Below, one piece after another: positions 9,153 to 15,886 of a stretch of DNA of 64,000 nucleotides; the stretch's first letter is position 1, and the number at the start of each line of letters is the position of its first letter. The notes beneath the pieces were generated by a model. It did no database searches. It was not told the origin of the DNA and saw only the letters and a program-made list of their open reading frames with translations. Position numbers and translations under genes: made by a program. The stretch covers positions 620,001-684,000 of the forward strand of contig CAVORW010000004.1 of assembly GCA_963698715.1 (NCBI GenBank). Reading direction: 5' to 3'. This stretch comes from CAWHJB01 sp963698715 (lineage in GTDB: Bacteria; Chloroflexota; Anaerolineae; Anaerolineales; UBA4823).

Positions 9153-9361
9153 AATACCCGCAAGTTTATCATGATCCGAGGACACTCAAGTTGTGTGGAA
9201 AATATTATTGCGGACGCACGCTCAACCCCCCAAATCTAAGGTAACACCTCAGACTTTCCCATTGAGCCCGCAAAAAGTGATTCGCGCTGATTATCGATTA
9301 CAATTAGAGTGTTTATGTCGGATATATCCATACTCAATCAACCGATGATCTCAAATTTCTT

Positions 9362-11074
9362 ATGATAAAACAAAAATTTCTCTCCTTGCTCATGATCTTT
9401 ACCTTTTTGGTGCTCCCGGCCCTGAATGTAAGCGGGGCCGCAGACGCCTGGGAAGTTGTGGCCGACGGGATCGAGTATCAGAAGTTCCACCTGACCAGCC
9501 CGCGCCCGATCGACATCTTTGTGGCCCGCATGGACCGCGACGTTTTATATGCAAACACCACCATCGAAAGCAGCATTGCCCAGGGTAGCCTGGCAGCGGG
9601 CCGAGAAACGGTGAGCGGCATGGCAGCCCGTTACGATGGCGTCATCAACTACTGGAACCAGACCTGGGGCGGGCGCAATCAGGTTGCGGTCGCCATCAAC
9701 GGCTTTTTCTTCGACGGCACCACTGGCACGCCCTGGAGCGGCCAGATCAACTCCGGCTGGTATGCAAAACGTTACTTTGAAACAGCTGAAGAGGTAAGTG
9801 GGTTTGTATGGACTTTAAGCCGACAAGCTTTTATCGGTGAATGCATTGATCATCCATCAGACAAACAAGTTATTACTTACCTCGATTATCTGGATGGCAG
9901 GTACACTCAAAAGTTCCAGGGCATCAACGTGCCCCGAGACAACGATACGATCATCATCTACACCCCACAGTACGCCGCCAGTACCGGCACCAGTGACGTG
10001 AGCGGCCCGGATGTGGAGGTGGTGGTCGAGATGCAGCGTCCGACCCTGATCCTGCCCCTGGATGCCATGGCGATTGGCACGGTGCGGGCGATCCGTACCA
10101 ACCAGGGCTCCGCGTTGATACCCTTCGACCATATCGTGATTTCTGCTCAAGGCGCTCAGGTTGAGACCATCCTGGGTAGGCTGAACGTAGGTGATCAAAT
10201 CGGTATTTCCCAGGAATTAAAAAATTGTCCGTACCTTAATAAACCGGAATATCCCTGGACCAAGGCTTACGCCGGGATTGGCGGCGATAAATATTTCCTC
10301 GAAAACTCCAACTATAAACCAACTGATGGCAACGTCCCGGACGCCCGCACCGCGATCGCCTACAGCCCAGATTATGTATTCTATATTGTGGCGGACGGGC
10401 GCAACCCCGGCGTCAGCGAGGGGATTGCCTACTCAGAGCTGGCAGGCTTCTTGGCAAACACCCTGGGCGCTACGGATGCCGTTACCCAGGACAGCGGTGG
10501 TTCAGCAACCATGTGGGTCAGGGGTTATGGTGTGGTGAACAATACCTACTGCAACTTCACCGACTGCCGCACTCAAGAAGCGCCAAACCTGGATGGAGCC
10601 CAAATCACTGGTAGAAGCGAGCATCCCGGCCAGATCCCAATGGCGGAATGGAATGCAGATACGCTGCTGCTGGAAGCACTGGTAGCCAACGGGATGCTGA
10701 TGGTCGTCAACCAGCCGCGCATCCTGGCAAGCGACTACGCGCCAAACGATCCCTTCCCACTGGCGGCCGGCGCGGCATTGCGCCTGGGACCGGGGGATAA
10801 CTATACCAGCGTTCTGACCGTGCCTTCCGCCAGCCAGGGTACTGTTATCGGGCATGCCAATGGCCTAAATGGAGTTTATGCGACTGGTAAATATTGGTGG
10901 CCAGTGAATTACAACGACGTGATCGGTTGGACGCCGGGTAATCCAAGCGTTGCTCAAAACGAGCGGATCTTTTTGGCCTTTGTCGGCCAGTTTCCCGTGA
11001 CTTCCCGGACACTTGGAGCAGGCGACTCGGGCGACTACATGCCCAATCCTTTGTTCCCAATCCAACTTCCATAG
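9362..11074 (+). CDS. Secreted phosphodiester glycosidase (NAGPA-like) with SH3-like tail
   Basis: A 570-residue exported protein with a signal peptide in the first 27 residues (ends VSGAADA). The body resembles the NAGPA/DUF2233 phosphodiester glycosidase family: VAINGFFFDG, then the block ARTAIAYSPDYVFYIVADGR, SELAGFLANTLGA and the QDSGGSATM segment. The family consensus there is LDGGGS, so the acidic position has shifted. A C-terminal bacterial SH3-like region (about 480-545; LRLGPGDNYTSV to DVIGWTPG) suggests cell-wall binding. The substrate is unknown; an exopolysaccharide or wall-polymer phosphodiester is plausible. The start ATG has no clear ribosome binding site. Confidence 0.82.
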   Translation: MIKQKFLSLLMIFTFLVLPALNVSGAADAWEVVADGIEYQKFHLTSPRPIDIFVARMDRDVLYANTTIESSIAQGSLAAGRETVSGMAARYDGVINYWNQTWGGRNQVAVAINGFFFDGTTGTPWSGQINSGWYAKRYFETAEEVSGFVWTLSRQAFIGECIDHPSDKQVITYLDYLDGRYTQKFQGINVPRDNDTIIIYTPQYAASTGTSDVSGPDVEVVVEMQRPTLILPLDAMAIGTVRAIRTNQGSALIPFDHIVISAQGAQVETILGRLNVGDQIGISQELKNCPYLNKPEYPWTKAYAGIGGDKYFLENSNYKPTDGNVPDARTAIAYSPDYVFYIVADGRNPGVSEGIAYSELAGFLANTLGATDAVTQDSGGSATMWVRGYGVVNNTYCNFTDCRTQEAPNLDGAQITGRSEHPGQIPMAEWNADTLLLEALVANGMLMVVNQPRILASDYAPNDPFPLAAGAALRLGPGDNYTSVLTVPSASQGTVIGHANGLNGVYATGKYWWPVNYNDVIGWTPGNPSVAQNERIFLAFVGQFPVTSRTLGAGDSGDYMPNPLFPIQLP

Positions 11075-11095
11075 GATATATCTCCAGAGGCAGCA

Positions 11096-11254
11096 GTGGC
11101 AAACGGTCCTGACGTCCCGGCCTGGAACGAGGCTACCAGCCAGGCCTTCATTGGTTACGGTCTTTATTTCGTCCCGGATCGCCAGACGCAGATCGAAACC
11201 CACAGCAGGCTGATTCCGGACGAGCCTGCCATCTACGGGGGTCAGAAGCCTTGA
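11096..11254 (+). pseudogene. Small ORF, likely N-terminal remnant of a class I methyltransferase
   Basis: GTG at 11096, with AGAGG five bases upstream, opens a 52-codon frame. Its residues 15-45 (SQAFIGYGLYFVPDRQTQIE and on through RLIP) resemble the lead-in helix of Chloroflexi class I SAM methyltransferases, but the frame stops before any Gly-rich SAM motif. I read it as a truncated gene kept because its stop codon overlaps the TTG start of the next gene (TTGA at 11251-11254). A genuine small protein cannot be excluded. The family match is from memory, not from a search. Confidence 0.45.
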
Positions 11255-11706
11255 ATGACGGCTTTCCTCAAGTCCGGATCCAGCCAGTCTCAGCCAGCCA
11301 GGTGCGCCCGCTGCGGGCAGTGGTGCTGCGTCCCGGCTTTCCAGCTGAGAAATCGATCTACCCACAGGATAGACTCCCGCAAGTCCTGCACGCCGGGGCC
11401 TTGCTCGAAGACGAGCTGGTGGGCGTGGCAACGATTTTTCCCGAAGCGCCACCCTGGGAGCCTGCTCTGGATGCCTGGCGGCTGCGCGGCATGGCCGTGC
11501 TGGCACCGGCCCGCGGCCTGAGGATCGGCAAGCAGCTGGTACATTTTTGCCTCGATCATATCCGGTCACAAAAAGGACGAATGCTGTGGTGCAACGCCCG
11601 GGTCTCTGCACTGGCCTTTTACCACGGACTTGGTTTTGAAACGATCGGTGAGGAATTTCTAACACCTGAGAGCGGTCCTCATTTTAAAATGTTCAAATTG
11701 TTATAG
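11251..11706 (+). CDS. GNAT-family N-acetyltransferase
   Basis: A 151-residue acetyltransferase. GNAT motif A is visible as RGLRIGKQLVHFC preceded by the beta-4 strand LRGMAVL, with motif B later as ALAFYHGLGFETIGEEF. It is close to the YitI/ElaA-like single-domain GNATs. The start is a TTG overlapping the stop of the preceding 52-codon frame, and no in-frame ATG lies near the start. The substrate is unknown. A hairpin with a short T-run follows at 11728-11765. Confidence 0.85.
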   Translation: MNDGFPQVRIQPVSASQVRPLRAVVLRPGFPAEKSIYPQDRLPQVLHAGALLEDELVGVATIFPEAPPWEPALDAWRLRGMAVLAPARGLRIGKQLVHFCLDHIRSQKGRMLWCNARVSALAFYHGLGFETIGEEFLTPESGPHFKMFKLL

Positions 11707-11727
11707 CGATAGATAGAGACAAAATGC

Positions 11728-11765
11728 AAACGGGGGGCAATGGCCCCGCTCACCCCCTGTTTTTC
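11728..11765 (+). terminator. Probable terminator after the GNAT gene
   Basis: AACGGGGGG (11729-11737) can pair with CCCCCTGTT (11753-11761) with one G-U pair, and the next bases are TTTC. An inner alternative is GGGGC/GCCCC around AATG. Confidence 0.45.
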
Positions 11766-11920
11766 AATCCTCATGCTAATTCACCTAGACGAATTTCCAG
11801 GTCGCGGCCTGCCCGTTCAGGCGATGCGCCCGGACTGGTTTGCAGCTATCATCAGGGTAAGAGGACCAGAGTTTACCGGTTCCTGACGCATCTTTTTAAC
11901 GGATAGTAAAGGAGCAAATG

Positions 11921-12832
11921 ATGACGCAAACCAATGAAATCAACCCGCTGGTCGCCTTTTCCAATGCAATGGCGGATGCCGTTGCCAAGGCTGGCGGCGC
12001 TACGGTGATGGTGGATGCCCGCCGCCGGCTGCCAGCCAGCGGGATCGTCTTCCAACCCGATCTGGTGCTGACCGCCGATCACGTCGTTGAGCGCGATGAG
12101 GATTTGCGGATTGTGATGCCAGACGGCAGCCAGTGCAGCGCGACGGTCACCGGCCGAGACGCCGGGACTGACCTGGCTGTGCTGCGCCTGGACAAAGCCT
12201 CCGCGCAGATCGCTGAGCCCGCTCAACAAGCGGCGCGTATCGGTCAGCTGGCCTTGGCCCTGGGGCGGCCCTCGCCAGACGGGATTCAAGCCAGCCTGGG
12301 AGTGGTCAGCGCGGTTGGTGGCCCGGTACGAACCGGGCGCGGCGGCCTGTTGGAAAACTACCTGCGCACGGACACGATCCCCTACCCCGGTTTTTCTGGC
12401 GGTCCCTTGGTGGATGCCGGTGGGTCGGTGTTGGGTCTTAACACATCAGGTTTGAGCCGCGGGATGTCCCTGACCATCCCGGCTTCCCTGGCCTGGGCCG
12501 TCGCCCAAGCGCTGGCCGACCACGGCAGCGTCAAGCGGGGCTACCTGGGGATCCGCAGTCAGCCAGTCGCCATTCAGGCTGCCCAGCAGCAGTCGCTTGG
12601 CCGCCAGCAAGAGAGCGGCTTGCTGATCGTGTGGGTGGAAGAAGCCAGCCCGGCTGCCAAAGGCGGGCTGCTGGTTGGCGATATCCTGGTAGCAATTAAC
12701 GGCCAGGTTTTAAGCGATCCGGATGAACTGCTCTCCGCCCTGGTTGGCCGGCTGGTCGGCCAGGCGACTCCTGTGGAAGTGCTGAGAGGTGGGCAGCCCC
12801 AAACACTGACAATAACTGTCGGCGAGCGCTAA
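11921..12832 (+). CDS. HtrA-like trypsin-fold serine protease with PDZ domain
   Basis: A 303-residue S1C protease. The triad is His54 (TADHVV), Asp84 (GTDLAVL) and Ser159 (PGFSGGPLV), counting from ATG 11921. The usual GNSGGP is GFSGGP here. A PDZ domain (about 205-300) contains YLGI and GGLLVGDILVAING. Unlike typical DegP/HtrA there is no signal peptide or N-terminal membrane helix, so it should stay in the cytoplasm unless exported in an unusual way. ATG 11921 is preferred over 11918 because GGAG at 11911-11914 is then six bases away. It is followed by a second protease and a regulator on the same strand. Confidence 0.88.
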   Translation: MTQTNEINPLVAFSNAMADAVAKAGGATVMVDARRRLPASGIVFQPDLVLTADHVVERDEDLRIVMPDGSQCSATVTGRDAGTDLAVLRLDKASAQIAEPAQQAARIGQLALALGRPSPDGIQASLGVVSAVGGPVRTGRGGLLENYLRTDTIPYPGFSGGPLVDAGGSVLGLNTSGLSRGMSLTIPASLAWAVAQALADHGSVKRGYLGIRSQPVAIQAAQQQSLGRQQESGLLIVWVEEASPAAKGGLLVGDILVAINGQVLSDPDELLSALVGRLVGQATPVEVLRGGQPQTLTITVGER

Positions 12833-12910
12833 GGCGCACCGGCGCTATGGGAGCGGGCAGGCGGCCGTAAATCATCGGCAGCAGCTGCCTTACTCCAATC
12901 GAGTACGAAG

Positions 12911-13579
12911 ATGGAACTTAATGGCTTTTTAAACACACTTACTGCAGCCGCAGCGGCCGTGATCGAATCGATCTCCACCTGCCTGGTCGTAGTGCAGAGC
13001 GGACGCCGAGGCTTTGGGGCCGGTATCATCTGGGACAGCAGCGGCCTGATCTTGACCAACCAGCACGTCGTGCAGGGCAATCCGACCCGGATTGGCATGT
13101 CCGGTGGGCGGTTGCAAGTCGAACTGGCTGACGGTCGCCAGCTTCAGGCTCAGGTTGTGAGTCGGGACCCCGAGATCGACCTGGCATTGCTAAAAATCGA
13201 AGCCGAAGACCTGGCCGCCGCGCCAATTGCCGACTCGCGCAGCCTGCGTGTCGGTGAGTTCGTGATGGCTGTCGGGCATCCCTGGGGCCAGCGCGGCATG
13301 GTCACGGCCGGTCTGATCAGCGGTCTGGGAACAGCCGAAACTCGCGGACAGCGCGGTTCGGTGGAGATCATCCGCTCAGATGTACGCCTGGCGCCGGGCA
13401 ATTCCGGCGGTCCACTGGTGAACGCCGCCGGACAGGTAATCGGCTTGAACACGATGGTAGTGGGAGGCGACCTGGGTGTCGCCATCCCCATTCACCTGGT
13501 TGCCGAGTTTGCACGCCGGACCGCTCCGGGCCCGGTCGAAATGCATCCCCGCCGATCCAGATCGGAGTTAATCATTTGA
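12911..13579 (+). CDS. HtrA-like serine protease lacking PDZ
   Basis: A 222-residue trypsin-fold protease paralogous to its upstream neighbour. The catalytic triad is His52 (TNQHVV), Asp90 (EIDLALL) and Ser165 (APGNSGGPLV). The protein ends soon after the protease fold, so the PDZ substrate-recognition domain is absent. Again no signal peptide or membrane segment is visible. Its TGA overlaps the TTG start of the following regulator gene, which suggests translational coupling. Confidence 0.88.
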   Translation: MELNGFLNTLTAAAAAVIESISTCLVVVQSGRRGFGAGIIWDSSGLILTNQHVVQGNPTRIGMSGGRLQVELADGRQLQAQVVSRDPEIDLALLKIEAEDLAAAPIADSRSLRVGEFVMAVGHPWGQRGMVTAGLISGLGTAETRGQRGSVEIIRSDVRLAPGNSGGPLVNAAGQVIGLNTMVVGGDLGVAIPIHLVAEFARRTAPGPVEMHPRRSRSELII

Positions 13580-14208
13580 TTTCAGTGGGCGTGGTCTCAT
13601 CCATCCTGGCAATCCGGGCCGGCTTGAGATCTTTGCTGGAAAATTCCGACCCGATTGAGGTGATCTGGGAGACACCCAATCTGGCCGCGATCGAGGAACT
13701 GCCAGTGGAGATAGATGTACTGCTGTTGGCTAGCCCAGTTGATGAGCTGCCCGAGCTCGAACGCCTGCTTGGCGGGCAGCCCGGGCAGCTGGCTGTGCTG
13801 GTTCTGACCAGCAATTCCCGCTCTGAGCACCGGCTTGCCAGCCTGCCAATCCGCGCCTGGGGCATCCTGGGTGAAGACAGCCGCTCCGAGGAGTTGTCTG
13901 CAGCCATTCAGGCTCTACATCAAGGATTGCTGGTCGGCGATCCGGCCCTGACACGCCCTGCTCTGACCCAGATGCTGTTTGGAGTGGGCGAGGCTGTGGT
14001 CTCGCTGATCGAACCGCTGACCGAACGCGAGTTGGAAGTGTTACAATGGCTGGCTCAAGGTCTGGCAAATAAGCAGATTGCCAGCCAGCTGCGGATCAGC
14101 GAGCACACAGTGAAATTTCACGTATCATCAATTTATGCCAAACTGGGGGCGACCAACCGGGCCGAAGCTGTGCGGCTGGGAGTGCAGCAAGGTTTGATTC
14201 TGCTATAA
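13576..14208 (+). CDS. LuxR/NarL-type regulator with degenerate receiver domain
   Basis: A 210-residue protein with the layout of a NarL-type response regulator. The C-terminal LuxR helix-turn-helix is clear (about 145-208; LTERELEVLQWLAQGLANKQ, then SEHTVKFHVSSIYAKLG). The N-terminal 120 residues follow the receiver fold, but the acidic pair after beta-1 is SerSer and the phospho-acceptor position in DVLLLASP is alanine. Aspartate phosphorylation therefore looks impossible, and control by ligand, protein partner or proteolysis is more likely. It is translationally coupled (TTGA) to the upstream protease. A terminator follows at 14213-14240. Confidence 0.87.
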   Translation: MISVGVVSSILAIRAGLRSLLENSDPIEVIWETPNLAAIEELPVEIDVLLLASPVDELPELERLLGGQPGQLAVLVLTSNSRSEHRLASLPIRAWGILGEDSRSEELSAAIQALHQGLLVGDPALTRPALTQMLFGVGEAVVSLIEPLTERELEVLQWLAQGLANKQIASQLRISEHTVKFHVSSIYAKLGATNRAEAVRLGVQQGLILL

Positions 14209-14212
14209 ATGA

Positions 14213-14240
14213 AAAGGAGCCGGTGTCTGCCGGCCCCTTT
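14213..14240. terminator. Bidirectional terminator
   Basis: AAAGG-A-GCCGG (14213-14223), loop TGTCTG, CCGGC-C-CCTTT (14230-14240): an 11-position stem with one mismatch. It sits between the convergent regulator and SlyD-like genes. Confidence 0.7.
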
Positions 14241-14245
14241 GAGCT

Positions 14246-14884
14246 TCAAGCGTAGTCATCATCATCGTCGTCGTCGTCGAAGTCATCCTCAAAGTCGTCT
14301 TCTTCCCAATCTTCGTCTTCGTCACTGTCCTCTTCGCTGTCCTCTTCCCATTCTTCTTCGTCGAAATCCTCATCATCCCAATCTTCTTCATCGTCGTCGT
14401 CCGCGTGGACGTGACCGTGCTCAATCTCCTCGCTAGTAGCTTCGCGCAAGTCGAGCACTTTAACCGAGAACTGCAGGTTCTTGCCTGCCAGGGGATGATT
14501 GAAATCTAGGCGCACGTTCTCTCCATCCACCGAAGCGATCTGAGCATCCATCACTTCGCCTTCATCGTCGCGCAGGCGCAGCCCAACGCCGGGTTCCAGG
14601 GGGATATCGGACGGAAATTCAGCCCGCGGGATCAAGGTAAAAGCTTGTTCATCGATCTCCCCATAGCCATCCTGAGGAGAAACCCGTACATTCTTGCTAT
14701 CACCAATACTCATACCGTAAAGGGCCGACTCAAGACCGGGGATAATTTGGCCATGCCCCTGCAAAAAAACGATGGGGTCTCCGCCTTCCGAGGTATCCAC
14801 AGTTTCACCGGCAACTTGTAAAGTGTAATCCAGGGTGACAACGACGTCTTTTTCGACGATCGATTTATTTTTTTCGTTACTCAT
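14246..14884 (-). CDS. slyD: SlyD-like FKBP peptidyl-prolyl isomerase with acidic tail
   Basis: A 212-residue FKBP-type prolyl isomerase. The FKBP part (about 10-75 and 125-150) frames an inserted-flap domain as in SlyD (VVTLDYTL, GHGQIIPGLESALYGM, RVSPQDGYGE, LDFNHPLAGKNLQFSVKVL). It should act as a folding helper and chaperone. In place of the His/Cys-rich metal tail of E. coli SlyD there is a short HGHVHA followed by about 51 residues of which 41 are Asp or Glu, punctuated by Trp/Phe roughly every five positions. GGAG precedes the ATG. Confidence 0.9.
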   Translation of the reverse strand: MSNEKNKSIVEKDVVVTLDYTLQVAGETVDTSEGGDPIVFLQGHGQIIPGLESALYGMSIGDSKNVRVSPQDGYGEIDEQAFTLIPRAEFPSDIPLEPGVGLRLRDDEGEVMDAQIASVDGENVRLDFNHPLAGKNLQFSVKVLDLREATSEEIEHGHVHADDDDEEDWDDEDFDEEEWEEDSEEDSDEDEDWEEDDFEDDFDDDDDDDDYA

Positions 14885-15146
14885 TGTTCCATCTCCAGTT
14901 TAATTTCGAACAGGTTAATTGCGCCGTACGTTCTCTGACATATTTTTTCCAGTTGGTCGGGTTTCCCCCTGGGCTGGAGGATTGTATCATATTTCTGAGT
15001 GGTTTTATCCTTACTCTGGGCTAGGGTAATCGCATTAGGATTTTTTGGCTCGACCGAAGACCCATTTTTGTGCATTGAAGGCCCTTCGGCAGGCTCTGGG
15101 AACCTCCGGGATAGCAAATTATCGCCCCGAAGAAGCTTCTATGACC

Positions 15147-15208
15147 TGGTTTCTCGCTCAATTCTTGGCTAAACATATGAAGGATGTGTGGTTATTTCAA
15201 ATACGATT
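15147..15208 (+). repeat. Dispersed repeat, copy 2
   Basis: Contains TTTCTCGCTCAATTCTTGGC and the segment ATGAAGGATGTGTGGTTAT. About 80 percent identical by eye to 15230-15290, in the same orientation with an 83-base period. Confidence 0.7.
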
Positions 15209-15229
15209 ACCATATGGCTGGGTCTTTAG

Positions 15230-15290
15230 TGGTTTTCTCGCTAAATTCTTTGCAAACATATGAAGGATGTGTGGTTATGCAAATACGATA
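15230..15290 (+). repeat. Dispersed repeat, copy 3
   Basis: Shares TCTCGCTAAATTCTTTGCAA exactly with 3838-3860 and the segment ATATGAAGGATGTGTGGTTA with 15174-15194, so it bridges copies 1 and 2. Confidence 0.7.
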
Positions 15291-15386
15291 GCTCTCCCAA
15301 ATCCGAAACAGCGACAACGATCTCAAAAATCGAGATGATCAGCCCATGATCATAGAACCTGTAATAAAATTACATTCCAAGGAGCA

Positions 15387-15767
15387 ATGATGACCAACGG
15401 CTCTACCGGTTTCGATCCAATCTATATCGTTTATGCCCTGCTGGGCATGCTGATTGTAGGACTACTGCTCTCCCTGATTGTACTGGGCTATATTGTCTGG
15501 CGCGTCAAGCGGATTCAGCTGCCGCCTGGAGCTGATTTCCTGACAGCCCTGCGCGCCACCCCGCTGGCAGTCGTGATCCTGCTGGATCTGCTGGATTTCA
15601 GCCTGGACTTTCTTTCTGCGCCCCTCGCCTGGACAATCCTGGGCTACCTGGGATTACAGCCGCTGCGCGGTGTCAGCGTGGTTGAAAGCTTGATCCCAGG
15701 CACCCAATTTTTACCAACCATGACGGCAGCCTGGATCATTGCCCGCCTGACAGGCTCCCGGTTTTGA
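15387..15767 (+). CDS. Small membrane protein of unknown function
   Basis: A 126-residue protein. One strong transmembrane helix lies at about residues 11-38, followed by a basic WRVKR segment that should be cytoplasmic. A second hydrophobic stretch (about 57-90) contains VVILLDLLDFSLDFLSAPLA. GGAG precedes ATG 15387 by two bases and ATG 15390 by five, so either could be the start. No family is recognised. It stands alone, upstream of a strong convergent terminator. Confidence 0.7.
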   Translation: MMTNGSTGFDPIYIVYALLGMLIVGLLLSLIVLGYIVWRVKRIQLPPGADFLTALRATPLAVVILLDLLDFSLDFLSAPLAWTILGYLGLQPLRGVSVVESLIPGTQFLPTMTAAWIIARLTGSRF

Positions 15768-15812
15768 TATCAAACGGCGTTTTTTCGTCCATCCCCCTGG
15801 CTCGATGAATCT

Positions 15813-15868
15813 GGCAAAACAAGGCATCTGCATGGCTTACGCCACCTGGATGCCTTGTTTTGCCTTTT
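15813..15868. terminator. 16-bp perfect hairpin, bidirectional terminator
   Basis: GGCAAAACAAGGCATC (15813-15828) pairs exactly with 15849-15864 around a 20-base loop. T-rich bases follow on the plus strand. It separates the convergent membrane-protein and repeat-protein genes. Confidence 0.8.
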
Positions 15869-15886
15869 ACCCCCGAAACATTATCT

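Larger units (their letters stand above)
14885..15386. other. Intergenic region with two direct repeats
   Basis: This 500-base gap between divergent genes holds no convincing gene. A 78-codon frame on the minus strand at 14881-15117 has no recognisable content. The notable content is a pair of about 60-base direct repeats at 15147-15208 and 15230-15290. Promoters for the flanking genes must lie here but are not obvious. Confidence 0.5.

Noticed and set aside
14881..15117. A 78-codon minus-strand frame upstream of the SlyD-like gene
   Set aside because: Low-complexity, no recognisable content, and it would overlap the leader and ribosome binding site of the downstream gene.
15147..15290. Possible CRISPR or tandem array
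   Set aside because: Only two diverged copies are present, the intervening 21 bases are not a typical spacer, and a third copy lies 11 kb away.
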